Source of the DNA: Pseudomonadales bacterium
GTDB lineage: Bacteria > Pseudomonadota > Gammaproteobacteria > Pseudomonadales > UBA7434
Reading direction: 5' to 3'
DNA: 33,708 nt
Assembly: GCA_028223755.1 (NCBI GenBank)
Contig: JAOIUY010000017.1
Span: forward strand, 1 to 33,708
The translations under genes and the position numbers were made by a program. The stretch's first letter is position 1; each line of letters begins with the position of its first letter. This document shows positions 1-8,130 of this stretch, piece after piece. The notes beneath the pieces are model-generated. The model ran no database searches, had not been told where the DNA came from, and saw only the letters and a program-made list of their open reading frames with translations.

Positions 1-117
1 CAGGAGTTTCAATTATCGCCCTTACCCCTGCCCGCTTCGCTGTGGCTATTCTCTTCGGCCTGTATTTTCTTACTGGGCAAGCAGCGCTTTGCTAAGCGAA
101 AGATAGGTTTTGGCTAG
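1..117 (+). CDS. C-terminal end of a PEP-CTERM sorting-signal protein (5' truncated by window edge)
   Basis: Reading frame 1 is open from the first base to a TAG at 115-117 and gives 38 residues. They match a PEP-CTERM tail: a proline-containing motif PLPASLWLF, a hydrophobic stretch (roughly SSACIFLLG), then a basic end (KQRFAKRK). In that family the tail is recognised by an exosortase, and the protein is cut and exported to the surface or extracellular matrix. The body of the protein lies outside the window, so its function is unknown. The gene converges on pyrF, and the two stop codons overlap in the four bases CTAG (114-117). The short length makes this a motif call; an ordinary C-terminal membrane anchor is the alternative. 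Confidence 0.7.
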   Translation, partial: QEFQLSPLPLPASLWLFSSACIFLLGKQRFAKRKIGFG

Positions 118-821
118 CCATTAAGGGACGCTAGCATTTGTTGAAGTGCTTGCAATGGGTCGTCCGCTTGAGTAATTGGGCGGCCCACTACTAAATAATC
201 ACTGCCTGCATCAATAGCTTCACGAGGCGTTAGTGTTCTTCGTTGATCATCAGCAATCGCATCGGCAGGTCTTATGCCGGGAGTCACTAACAAAAAGTCA
301 TTGCCGCAACGCTGACGCAGTTGCTGCGCCTCTTGCGCCGAACAAACAACACCATTAAGCCCTGCGTTTTTTGCGCTATCCGCTAAAAACAATACCTGCT
401 CTTCAACTGAGCGCGCTACACCGGTTAATTGCAAATCTTCATCCGTCATACTGGTGAGTACAGTAACGGCAATTAAATGAGTACTGTTCGATTGTGATGC
501 TGCGTCTTTGGCCGCACTCATCATGCGATGACCGCCACTCGCATGCACGTTCACCATCCAAATACCTGCATTAGCAACAACAGCAACGGCCTTGGCGACC
601 GTGGTAGGAATATCATGGTATTTAAGATCGAGAAAAATTTCGTAGCCCTTACTATGCAACATATCAATCACTGCCATACCGCAGGCAGTAAATAATTCTT
701 TACCCACTTTTGCGCGACATAACTGAGGTGATAGTTGATCAGCTAACTGATTAGCAGCCGCGAGGTCGGCACAGTCAAAGGCAACTATAAAAGGACTATC
801 GGTAGTGACAACTGAGTTCAT
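114..821 (-). CDS. pyrF: Orotidine 5'-phosphate decarboxylase
   Basis: Cytoplasmic enzyme of the last step of de novo UMP synthesis, converting orotidine monophosphate to UMP. The 235-residue product has the usual length and the catalytic Asp-Lys-Asp pattern in FLDLKYHDIPTT (D65, K67, D70). An N-terminal IVAFD strand and a C-terminal phosphate-binding segment VTPGIRP...VVGRPI complete the TIM barrel. It lies 56 bases downstream of lapB on the same strand. The order lapA-lapB-pyrF is also found in E. coli, so co-transcription is likely. Its stop overlaps that of the converging PEP-CTERM gene, with no terminator hairpin between them. Identification is firm. Confidence 0.97.
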   Translation of the reverse strand: MNSVVTTDSPFIVAFDCADLAAANQLADQLSPQLCRAKVGKELFTACGMAVIDMLHSKGYEIFLDLKYHDIPTTVAKAVAVVANAGIWMVNVHASGGHRMMSAAKDAASQSNSTHLIAVTVLTSMTDEDLQLTGVARSVEEQVLFLADSAKNAGLNGVVCSAQEAQQLRQRCGNDFLLVTPGIRPADAIADDQRRTLTPREAIDAGSDYLVVGRPITQADDPLQALQQMLASLNG

Positions 822-877
822 CGATTTTATCTACTCATTTTATTTAACAAAAATATGGCTTCAATTTAAAAAGACTA

Positions 878-2101
878 TTAATCAGCCTCAACACCTTTCA
901 CTCGCTCCATCTGATCCCAGCCTTTACAACTTGGGCAGCGCCAATGTAATTGACGGCCTGAAAAACCGCAACTACTGCATTGGTAATTAAAACGTTTTTT
1001 TAATACACGCTGTACTAATGACTGTAACGAAGTGACTTCGCTGGCAATATCTGAACTTAAATGCGGAATCTGTAGCGCAATAACTTTATTTAAACCCGCT
1101 AACGAAGGATGCTCACGTAAGTAGTGCGACAACATATCCTGTGCTTGCTTCTGTCTTGAAGGCTCAGTTTCAGCACGAATCAGCAACTGATCAACCATAA
1201 ATAATAAAGCGGTTGTCGATGGATGCTGTGCAACTTGTGACTCGACATAAGCTAATACTTGATTAAAGCCGCTAACCGCATCCAAGCCAATATAGGCTTT
1301 ATACAACTCCGGTAAGCACTCCGAAAAGAGTGAAGGGTTTTGCGTGATAGCACGTGTTAACACTTTTATAGCCTGTTTATGTCGACCATTTTGATTCTCT
1401 AGCGCACCAATTAATAGTGCCGCTCTTATCGAATCTTTGTCCGACAGCAAAGCTTTGTCTAAATATTTTTTTGCTATCACGACATCATTTTTTTGTAGTG
1501 ACTCTTCAGCTAACTCACAATAGAAATGTGTAATCATCTGCACCATCACTCGCCGTTTTTCGGGTGCCGACTTCAGATAGCGACCAGCAATTAAGGCTTC
1601 TGCAACTTCAATCGCATCAGACCACTCGCGCTCATCTTGAAATATATCGAGTAAATACCGCTGTGCAATACCACGCAACACCGTGGATTCAGCAATCACT
1701 TCTTTTAATAGCATTTCAGCTCTATCTAATAGCCCTGCCGCCATAAAATCGCGCGCTAACTCTAAATGTACTTGATGCTGATGTTCGACTTCTAATTGCG
1801 GCCGTGCCAATAAATTCTGATGAATGCGAATAGCACGATCGACCTGTCCTTGTTTGCGCATTAACTTGCCTAGCGCTAAATGGGTCTCTAGCGTATTAGC
1901 ATTAACATCTAACGATTCAACAAAGGCATCGACGGCTTTGTCCGGCTGCTCGTTCAGTAAATAATTTAAACCTTGAAAATAAGTCTTATTGAGTGACAAC
2001 GGAAAAGCGCCTAAACCGTGCTTTTTTATTGAGCGACGGCCAAGGAAGTAACCAATAGCAATAGCTATAGTGACCAAGACGATGAGGGCAATATCCACCA
2101 T
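878..2101 (-). CDS. lapB: Lipopolysaccharide assembly protein B (TPR plus rubredoxin-like metal knuckle)
   Basis: LapB (YciM) is an inner-membrane-anchored cytoplasmic protein. In E. coli it links LPS synthesis to FtsH-dependent turnover of LpxC. The 407-residue product shows the family layout: one N-terminal membrane segment (about residues 4-20, followed by GRRS), a long run of TPR helices, and a C-terminal rubredoxin-type knuckle with four cysteines at 375, 378, 389 and 392. E. coli LapB has 389 residues. The gene starts three bases after the lapA stop, so the two are almost certainly translated from one message. Regulation by LPS status is known for the family, not seen here. Confidence 0.95.
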   Translation of the reverse strand: MVDIALIVLVTIAIAIGYFLGRRSIKKHGLGAFPLSLNKTYFQGLNYLLNEQPDKAVDAFVESLDVNANTLETHLALGKLMRKQGQVDRAIRIHQNLLARPQLEVEHQHQVHLELARDFMAAGLLDRAEMLLKEVIAESTVLRGIAQRYLLDIFQDEREWSDAIEVAEALIAGRYLKSAPEKRRVMVQMITHFYCELAEESLQKNDVVIAKKYLDKALLSDKDSIRAALLIGALENQNGRHKQAIKVLTRAITQNPSLFSECLPELYKAYIGLDAVSGFNQVLAYVESQVAQHPSTTALLFMVDQLLIRAETEPSRQKQAQDMLSHYLREHPSLAGLNKVIALQIPHLSSDIASEVTSLQSLVQRVLKKRFNYQCSSCGFSGRQLHWRCPSCKGWDQMERVKGVEAD

Positions 2102-2104
2102 AAG

Positions 2105-2389
2105 TTAAGAGGTGTGTCCCGTAATTAATTTTGAGGTGGTACGCAGTCGCTTTTCAACACGCAGTCGTGCTTGCTTTTCTTTTAATAGGATTAAGGACGA
2201 CACCGCCAACCCAAACAGGCCACCAACAACAAAAAAGATAATTAACCAACTAGAGACGGCAAGTTCGGGTAACTGCGTCCATAAAAGGTTAATGCTAATG
2301 GGTGTCTGATTATGGGTGATAAACGCCAGACTCAGAACAAAAACCAAGATAGGCATAATGACCATGAAGATGGTTTTTAAGATACGCAT
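2105..2389 (-). CDS. lapA: Lipopolysaccharide assembly protein A domain protein
   Basis: Small inner-membrane protein of 94 residues, matching LapA (YciS). It has two hydrophobic segments, about residues 4-24 and 44-68, separated by a short loop containing NQTPISINLLW, and a basic cytoplasmic tail rich in Lys and Arg. LapA works with LapB in LPS assembly control. The stop lies three bases before the lapB start. Upstream at 2422-2427 the minus strand carries a perfect TATAAT, which could drive the lapA-lapB-pyrF unit. The C-terminal tail is short, as usual in this family. Confidence 0.9.
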   Translation of the reverse strand: MRILKTIFMVIMPILVFVLSLAFITHNQTPISINLLWTQLPELAVSSWLIIFFVVGGLFGLAVSSLILLKEKQARLRVEKRLRTTSKLITGHTS

Positions 2390-2421
2390 AAGATGCTCAT
2401 CGGTTGCGGGACAGAAACGGC

Positions 2422-2427
2422 ATTATA
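2422..2427 (-). promoter_or_regulatory. Candidate -10 box upstream of lapA
   Basis: The minus strand reads TATAAT here, placing a transcription start about 25 bases before the lapA ATG at 2389. No good -35 hexamer is visible at 16-18 bases spacing, so this is a weak call resting on the perfect -10 and its position. Confidence 0.35.
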
Positions 2428-2616
2428 ACCGTCTAGCGCTTAAGTATATTACCCGATAGGTAAAAATAATCGATTAATTGATAGCCAGAGTAGCGTCGGC
2501 ATAAGAAAAACGAAGAGAAACTAGACTCAAACATGTCATGAACTAAATGCCCAGACACGCTTATCTTAATGAGTTAAGACAATGGACAAGCCAAGGCCAA
2601 TACTCAGGATAAAAAA

Positions 2617-2931
2617 CTACGGGTTAAAGTACGTTGTCTGAAAACGATGCAAACTGTCGTTCACTCGATCACGCATTTCTTTACCCGGCTTAAAGTGTGG
2701 TACATGCTTGCCCGCTAATTGTACTTGCTCCCCAGTTTTAGGGTTACGGCCAACGCGCGCTGCACGATAATGCAGGCTAAAACTACCAAAGCCACGAATT
2801 TCAATGCGCTTACCCGATGCGAGGCCATTGACCATTTGGTCAATCACACACTTTACCGCCAACTCAACATCTTTTGTCGAAAGCTGTGCTTGGCGCATTG
2901 CGATGCGTTCAATTAATTCAGATTTGGTCAT
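2617..2931 (-). CDS. ihfB: Integration host factor subunit beta
   Basis: Nucleoid-associated DNA-bending protein that pairs with IHF alpha (not in this window). The 104-residue product has the whole HU/IHF fold: N-terminal helices [10 protein letters not shown], the saddle motif [16 protein letters not shown], and the beta-arm GRNPKTGE with the intercalating proline at residue 64. The sequence [12 protein letters not shown] then closes the fold. E. coli IhfB has 94 residues; the extra residues form a C-terminal tail ([12 protein letters not shown]). An AGGA ribosome site precedes the ATG. It follows rpsA, as in many gammaproteobacteria, but a strong terminator at 3122-3176 separates the two, so it probably has its own promoter. 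A TATACT on the minus strand at 2999-3004 is a weak candidate. Confidence 0.96.
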   Translation of the reverse strand: MTKSELIERIAMRQAQLSTKDVELAVKCVIDQMVNGLASGKRIEIRGFGSFSLHYRAARVGRNPKTGEQVQLAGKHVPHFKPGKEMRDRVNDSLHRFQTTYFNP

Positions 2932-3121
2932 TCTTCTGTCCTAAATACTCGGTTTCAGGGACTACTAACAAGTCAACACTTACACTCTTAACTACATGAG
3001 TATAGTCAAGCTTGCGATCTGTTCCACATAAAAGCACATTAAAATAGTTGGCACAATAGTGATTACTAACCAGCAAGATGCTGATTTATATCATATTTTG
3101 GAAAAAACGGGAAAGGAGTTA

Positions 3122-3176
3122 GGAAAAAAGCGTTAGATTACCACCAGAAGTACGCTGACTTCTGGTGGTCTCTAAC
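3122..3176 (-). terminator. Rho-independent terminator of rpsA
   Basis: A perfect 11-bp stem pairs 3140-3150 (ACCACCAGAAG) with 3159-3169 around an 8-base loop. An outer 6-bp stem pairs 3132-3137 with 3171-3176. On the minus strand it is followed by a run of six T (3124-3129). It lies just after the rpsA stop and before ihfB. This is the clearest terminator in the left half of the window. Confidence 0.93.
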
Positions 3177-3197
3177 AGATATAAATAGTCAGATTGA

Positions 3198-4877
3198 CTA
3201 TTTATCGTCCATTTTGGCTTTAATTAAATCGCCAATGGTTGTTGCTGAAGCAGCAGGCGCTGGCTCTGCATCACGGTGCTGACGCATCGCTTCTTGCTCG
3301 GCATCGGCATCTTTCGCTTTGATAGAAAGACCAATCACTCGGTTTTTGCGATCAACGCTGATCACTTTAACTTCAAGCTCTTCGCCTTCTTTTAATACAT
3401 TGCGAACATCTTCAACTTTATCACGAGAAATTTCAGAGGCTTTCAAAGTCCCTTCGATATCGTCACCTAAATCAATAATCGCTGCTTTCGCGTCAATTGA
3501 CTTAACAGTGCCTTTAACGATCTTACCTTTGTCATTATCAGCAACAAAGTCAGAGAATGGATCTTCTTCAAGCTGCTTAACACCCAGTGAAATACGCTCA
3601 CGCTCAGAATCGATAGCAAGGATCACTGTCTCGATTTCGTCGCCTTTGTTATATCCACGTACAGCATCTTCGCCCGTTTCTGTCCAAGAGATATCAGACA
3701 AGTGAACTAGGCCATCGATATTGCCGTCGAGTCCGATAAAGATACCGAAATCAGTGATCGACTTAATCGTGCCTGAGATTTTGTCGCCTTTGGCATGAAT
3801 CGAACCAAATGCATCCCATGGATTCTGTTGACACTGTTTGATACCAAGCGAAATACGACGACGCTCTTCATCAATATCAAGAATCATCACTTCTACTTCG
3901 TCACCTAAGTTAACGATTTTTGAAGGATGTACGTTTTTGTTAGTCCAATCCATTTCAGAAACGTGGACTAGACCTTCAACGCCGCTTTCTAATTCAGCAA
4001 AGCAACCGTAATCAGTTAAGTTAGTGATAACACCTTTAACAATGGTTTTCTCTGGGTAACGACCTTTGATATCGCCCCATGGATCATCACCTAATTGTTT
4101 TAAGCCCAGAGATACGCGGTTTTTCTCGCGATCAAATTTAAGGACTTTAACTTCGATCTCGTCACCAACAGTAACGATTTCGCTTGGATGCTTAATACGT
4201 TTCCACGCCATATCAGTGATATGAAGTAGACCATCAATACCGCCAAGATCAACAAAGGCACCGTAATCAGTAAGGTTTTTAACCACACCTTTAACGCGCT
4301 GGCCTTCTTCCAAGGTCTCAAGCAATTGGTCACGTTCAACACTGTTAGCTTGCTCCATAACTGCGCGGCGAGAAACCACAACGTTATTGCGCTTAGCATC
4401 CAGTTTAATAACTTTAAATTCGAGTGGCTTACCTTCTAAGTGAGCGGTGTCGCGAATCGGGCGAACATCGACCAAAGAACCCGGCAAGAACGCACGGATG
4501 GTTTTAACATCAACAGTAAAGCCGCCTTTGACCTTGCCATTGATAACACCAGTAATAACTTCTTCTGACTCAAACGCAGCTTCAAGCGTTTTCCACGCTT
4601 CGGCACGTTTGGCCTTTTCACGAGAAAGTTTAGTTTCACCAAAGCCATCTTCAACAGCTTCTAATGCAACCTGAACCATGTCGCCGATTTCAACAGAAAA
4701 CTCACCGCTTTCATCTAAAAATTGGCTGCGTGGAATAACGCCTTCTGATTTAAGACCGGCGTGAACAGTGACCCAATCACTATCGACGTCGAGTACGACA
4801 CCTGTGATGATGGCACCAGGGTGCATTTCAATGGTTTTTAAACTTTCTTCGAATAAATCTGCAAAGCTTTCGCTCAT
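3198..4877 (-). CDS. rpsA: 30S ribosomal protein S1
   Basis: S1 binds mRNA on the small ribosomal subunit and helps initiate translation. The 559-residue product (E. coli 557) carries six S1/OB repeats in a row, beginning at about residues 20, 105, 190, 275, 362 and 450. The last four show repeated signatures such as [18 protein letters not shown] and [19 protein letters not shown]. The N-terminus ([13 protein letters not shown]) is the usual one that docks on S2. It lies between cmk and ihfB, a widely conserved order. A promoter-like site and a roughly 160-base leader with small hairpins precede it, which would fit the leader-based self-regulation known in E. coli. The autoregulation is inferred by analogy. 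Confidence 0.98.
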   Translation of the reverse strand: MSESFADLFEESLKTIEMHPGAIITGVVLDVDSDWVTVHAGLKSEGVIPRSQFLDESGEFSVEIGDMVQVALEAVEDGFGETKLSREKAKRAEAWKTLEAAFESEEVITGVINGKVKGGFTVDVKTIRAFLPGSLVDVRPIRDTAHLEGKPLEFKVIKLDAKRNNVVVSRRAVMEQANSVERDQLLETLEEGQRVKGVVKNLTDYGAFVDLGGIDGLLHITDMAWKRIKHPSEIVTVGDEIEVKVLKFDREKNRVSLGLKQLGDDPWGDIKGRYPEKTIVKGVITNLTDYGCFAELESGVEGLVHVSEMDWTNKNVHPSKIVNLGDEVEVMILDIDEERRRISLGIKQCQQNPWDAFGSIHAKGDKISGTIKSITDFGIFIGLDGNIDGLVHLSDISWTETGEDAVRGYNKGDEIETVILAIDSERERISLGVKQLEEDPFSDFVADNDKGKIVKGTVKSIDAKAAIIDLGDDIEGTLKASEISRDKVEDVRNVLKEGEELEVKVISVDRKNRVIGLSIKAKDADAEQEAMRQHRDAEPAPAASATTIGDLIKAKMDDK

Positions 4878-5089
4878 AGTGAATAACCTATATGAGGGTC
4901 AGACGGCGCGAGTAGCCTCGAATAGATATTCGACGCTTGGCTGTACTGTCCCGGTCCATGCAACCAGCGGCATGGAGCTGTTTAAATAAGCCGGTAATAG
5001 GCATGCTGGCGTAAAGCATACTACCGACGCGGTTTGTGCATCGACCTTTATATTTCTATATAAATCAATACGTTAAGGTTTGATACGTC
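4878..5089 (-). promoter_or_regulatory. rpsA promoter and leader region
   Basis: On the minus strand a -35-like TTAACG (5071-5076) and a -10 TATAAA (5047-5052) are 18 bases apart. This predicts a start near 5040 and a leader of about 160 nt. The leader can form hairpins: a 7-bp stem TCGAATA/TATTCGA at 4918-4933, and CAGC/GCTG arms around CATGCC nearby. Leader structure is used in E. coli for S1 self-repression. Here only the hairpins are seen and the regulation is inferred. Confidence 0.5.
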
Positions 5090-5770
5090 TTAAAAAAGAC
5101 CTCGTTTTGCGGCTTCATCTAGCACTTGCTGACAGACTTCATCAATCGTCATTAAGGTACTATCTATAGTCAACGCATCGGGCGCAGGTTTAAGCGGCGC
5201 AACGGCGCGATTCATATCGCTTTCATCACGGGCTTTTATGGCCTCAACGAGGCGCGGGAGGGTATCACTTTGACCCTTATCGAGCAACTGTTTATAGCGA
5301 CGATTTGCTCGCTCTTCGACCGAAGCCGTCAGGTAGATCTTGAGGGGGGCTTCGATAAACACCACTGTGCCCATATCGCGGCCATCGGCCACCAAACCCG
5401 GCAGCTCGACAAAAGCCCGCTGCCTAGCCAATAAAGCTGATCGCGCTGCGGGTAACTGGGCCACTTTCGATGCAGCCAACCCGACATCTTCCGAACGCAA
5501 GGCATCTGTTACATCTTCGCCTTCCAACCAAGCACGGATACCGTCTTGGCCAGCAATCGACTGAAATTTAATATCCAAAGCGCTGGCCATGACCTTTAAC
5601 GCTGGTTCATTATCGGTCTCGACGTGATGGTTAATGGCAGATAACGCTAAAAGACGGTACAACATGCCACTATCGAGCAAGTGCCAGCCCAGATGTTCAG
5701 ACAGACGCTTACAAATTGCGCCCTTGCCCGCTCCACCCGGTCCATCCACAGTAATAATTGGTATCAACAT
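5090..5770 (-). CDS. cmk: Cytidylate kinase
   Basis: Phosphorylates CMP and dCMP with ATP in the cytoplasm, recycling cytidine nucleotides. The 226-residue product starts with ITVDG followed by the P-loop GPGGAGKG (residues 10-17). It contains the [11 protein letters not shown] segment that binds the nucleotide monophosphate and an RRYKQL lid region, all standard for the bacterial CMP kinase family. It lies between aroA (24 bases upstream) and rpsA, the same order as in Pseudomonas and E. coli. Transcription probably continues from aroA. Confidence 0.97.
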   Translation of the reverse strand: MLIPIITVDGPGGAGKGAICKRLSEHLGWHLLDSGMLYRLLALSAINHHVETDNEPALKVMASALDIKFQSIAGQDGIRAWLEGEDVTDALRSEDVGLAASKVAQLPAARSALLARQRAFVELPGLVADGRDMGTVVFIEAPLKIYLTASVEERANRRYKQLLDKGQSDTLPRLVEAIKARDESDMNRAVAPLKPAPDALTIDSTLMTIDEVCQQVLDEAAKRGLF

Positions 5771-5794
5771 AAATTTAATCTCAGCGCGCAGACA

Positions 5795-7138
5795 TTAATC
5801 AGTGAGGACTTGAAGCGTCAAACCGACTTCAGTCGCCAGCGCAGAGAAATTAGGAAATGATGTCGCGACGTTATCGCATTCGTGAATCACAATTTCACAC
5901 TGCGAGCGAAGCCCCGCCATTGCAAACGACATTGCAATACGGTGATCATCACAGCTCTGCACATCGACTCGCGTTTGATTAGCGCCAATTTCACCGCCCA
6001 CAATAATCGCGCCATCTTCTGTACCGGTTGCATCTACACCTAAGGCAATCAATCCATCAACCATAGCTTGAATACGATCACTCTCTTTAACACGTAATTC
6101 TTCAGCGCCACTCAATACCGTTTTACCGGTTGCACAAGCCGCCGCAATAAAGAGTGCAGGAAACTCATCAATAGCTAATGGCACAAGCGCTTCGGGAATA
6201 TCAATACCTTTTAAAGGTGCATAGCGAATACGAATATCAGCGACCGGCTCACCACCCACTGTTTTTTCGTTAGATAAAGTAATATCCGCGCCCATTAAAT
6301 CAAGAATTTGAATAACGCCGGTACGGGTTGGATTAATACCCACATGTCGTAACTGTAAATCCGAATCGGGAACGATAGATGCCGCCACCATAAAAAAGGC
6401 CGCTGAAGAAATATCTGCAGGTATATCTATCGTTTTAGCTTTTAACTTACCACCACCTTGTAAAGTCGCACGCGGACCTTCGCGATTAATGGCATAACCA
6501 AAACCTTCTAACATACGCTCTGAGTGATCTCGCGTTGGCGCAGGCTCCACCGTTGATGTTTCTCCATCGGCATACAAACCGGCAAGCAAGACACAAGATT
6601 TTACCTGCGCACTGGCCATTGGTAGAACATAATCAATACCTTGTAAATTCGCATTGCCTTTTAAAGTTAACGGCGGGCGACCATTTTCGCCTGTTTCAAT
6701 ATCCGCACCCATTAAACGCAGTGGATCGGCAACGCGACCCATCGGTCGTGACGACAATGACGCATCACCCGTCAATGTCACCGGAAATTTTTGCCCCGCC
6801 AATAAACCGGCTAACAAACGAATCGATGTACCCGAATTACCTACATATAAAAGCTCACTAGGCTGCTGCAAACCATACATACCAACACCGTGAACCAATA
6901 CTTCACCGTTATTAGGACCTTCAATACTCACACCCATTGCAGTAAATGCAGACAGTGTTGCCAGCGCATCATCGCCCTCTAAAAAACCATGGATATGCGT
7001 ATCACCTTCGGCGATAGCACCAAACATAATTGAACGATGAGAAATAGATTTATCACCGGGAACACGAATATCACCGGAGACTGTTGTATTGGCGTTTGCC
7101 GCACTTAATCCTAAACCAGGACCTGCAATAAATTTCAC
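5795..7138 (-). CDS. aroA: 3-phosphoshikimate 1-carboxyvinyltransferase (EPSP synthase), class II-like
   Basis: Sixth step of the shikimate pathway: joins PEP to shikimate 3-phosphate. The product has 447 residues (E. coli 427). Visible landmarks are GDKSISHRS (28-36), GNSGT (101-104 with the preceding G100), SAQVK (176-180), RDHSE (203-207), NPTR (269-272), DEFP with the catalytic Asp at 324, and KESDRI (351-356). These match the class II EPSP synthase signatures and not the class I form of E. coli, although the glycine of the GNSGT loop is kept. In Pseudomonas the homologue is fused behind prephenate dehydrogenase; here it is a separate gene, set off by a terminator. A GAAAGG ribosome site precedes the ATG. 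Confidence 0.96.
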   Translation of the reverse strand: MKFIAGPGLGLSAANANTTVSGDIRVPGDKSISHRSIMFGAIAEGDTHIHGFLEGDDALATLSAFTAMGVSIEGPNNGEVLVHGVGMYGLQQPSELLYVGNSGTSIRLLAGLLAGQKFPVTLTGDASLSSRPMGRVADPLRLMGADIETGENGRPPLTLKGNANLQGIDYVLPMASAQVKSCVLLAGLYADGETSTVEPAPTRDHSERMLEGFGYAINREGPRATLQGGGKLKAKTIDIPADISSAAFFMVAASIVPDSDLQLRHVGINPTRTGVIQILDLMGADITLSNEKTVGGEPVADIRIRYAPLKGIDIPEALVPLAIDEFPALFIAAACATGKTVLSGAEELRVKESDRIQAMVDGLIALGVDATGTEDGAIIVGGEIGANQTRVDVQSCDDHRIAMSFAMAGLRSQCEIVIHECDNVATSFPNFSALATEVGLTLQVLTD

Positions 7139-7153
7139 GTAAATTAACCTTTC

Positions 7154-7186
7154 AAAAATAAAAAATAAAAAAGCCGTCTACCGGCT
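7154..7186 (-). terminator. Intrinsic terminator or attenuator between tyrA and aroA
   Basis: On the minus strand the stem AGCCG (7182-7186) pairs with CGGCT (7172-7176) around a 5-base loop. It is followed at once by a T-rich tract (7154-7171, with only scattered A). It sits after the tyrA stop and about 15-35 bases before the aroA ATG. The stem is short but the T-run is strong. Because aroA has little room for its own promoter, partial read-through or attenuation is possible. Confidence 0.72.
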
Positions 7187-7195
7187 AATAATGTC

Positions 7196-7235
7196 TAACT
7201 ATTTATTAATGGCTATCAATTGATAACTATTTATT
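7196..7235. repeat. 12-bp direct repeat spanning the end of tyrA
   Basis: TAACTATTTATT occurs at 7196-7207 and again at 7224-7235, 28 bases apart. The second copy overlaps the tyrA stop codon. It looks like a small local duplication in AT-rich spacer. No function is evident. Confidence 0.6.
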
Positions 7236-8130
7236 TTTTTGTGCGCGCAGCCAACTCAGCAACAAAATTATCGCGCGAGTGCTTAACATCGTTGAATACC
7301 ATTTCTAAGGCATCGCCATCATTGCTATCTAACATGACCCGAAGCTGAGCGAGCCACTGCTCAAAATCATCAATTGATGAACTTAGCTGTGTCTTGTTAG
7401 CCAATAAAATTTCTCGCCACATACGCGGATCGGAACTCGCAATGCGGGTAAAATCTCTTAAGCCACCCGCAGCAAAATTAAAAACATTGACGCTTTCATT
7501 ATGATTAGATAACTGCGCCACCAGCGCATAAGCCAATAAATGAGGCAAGTGACTCGTCAATGCCAAAACATGATCATGCTCAGCAACAGACATTTCAAAA
7601 ACTTCAGCACCAACGGCCTGCCATAACTGGCTGACTTTCGTTAATAACTCCGCATCAGTTTGTGGTTCGGCTAACGAATCATTAATTAAGATCACACGAT
7701 GATGCTGATAGAGATCGTCTTTTGCTGCGCTAACACCGCTTTGCTCTGAACCAGCAATAGGATGACCTAAAATAGCATTCGCTGGCACTGTGCCAAAATG
7801 AGCCGTTAATGCGTCTGCGATATTACCTTTGACACTCGCTACATCGGTGACTGCAACCGTTGCAGGCAATAGATCCAACGCCTGAATCATTATTGTTTCG
7901 GCTAAAATAGTAGGCGTTGCTACAACGACACAATCGGCACCTTTTAATGCCGTAGCAAGATCAGCTTCAGCGATGTCGATAACGCCATTAGCTAATGCTG
8001 TTTGCAGTGTCGCTTCTTTGCGACTCCAACCAACAACCGTACCAACCACACCAGCTTTTTTAGCGGCCAATGCAAGCGACCCACCCATAAGGCCAACACC
8101 CAGTATTACCAAACGCTCAAATATAATCAT
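7231..8130 (-). CDS. tyrA: Prephenate dehydrogenase (monofunctional TyrA)
   Basis: Oxidatively decarboxylates prephenate to 4-hydroxyphenylpyruvate, or arogenate to tyrosine, in tyrosine synthesis. The 299-residue product begins with a Rossmann nucleotide-binding motif GVGLMGG (11-17). It contains the conserved GHPIAGSE stretch, with the probable catalytic His at 123, and a helical C-terminal dimerisation half containing LTSHLPHLLAYAL. There is no chorismate mutase domain, unlike E. coli TyrA. Its start overlaps the hisC stop in TAATG, so translation is probably coupled. Substrate choice cannot be read from the sequence alone. Confidence 0.94.
   Translation of the reverse strand: MIIFERLVILGVGLMGGSLALAAKKAGVVGTVVGWSRKEATLQTALANGVIDIAEADLATALKGADCVVVATPTILAETIMIQALDLLPATVAVTDVASVKGNIADALTAHFGTVPANAILGHPIAGSEQSGVSAAKDDLYQHHRVILINDSLAEPQTDAELLTKVSQLWQAVGAEVFEMSVAEHDHVLALTSHLPHLLAYALVAQLSNHNESVNVFNFAAGGLRDFTRIASSDPRMWREILLANKTQLSSSIDDFEQWLAQLRVMLDSNDGDALEMVFNDVKHSRDNFVAELAARTKK

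Noticed and set aside
805-990. Plus-strand open frame across the lapB/pyrF spacer
   Set aside because: It overlaps the start of pyrF and the 3' end of lapB, has no recognisable product, and both real genes are certain.
2564-2579. TCTTAA/TTAAGA hairpin downstream of ihfB as a terminator
   Set aside because: The stem is short and AT-only and has no T-run after it on the minus strand.
4100-4674. Open frames on both strands inside rpsA
   Set aside because: They arise from the repetitive S1 domains in other frames and have no ribosome sites or known products.
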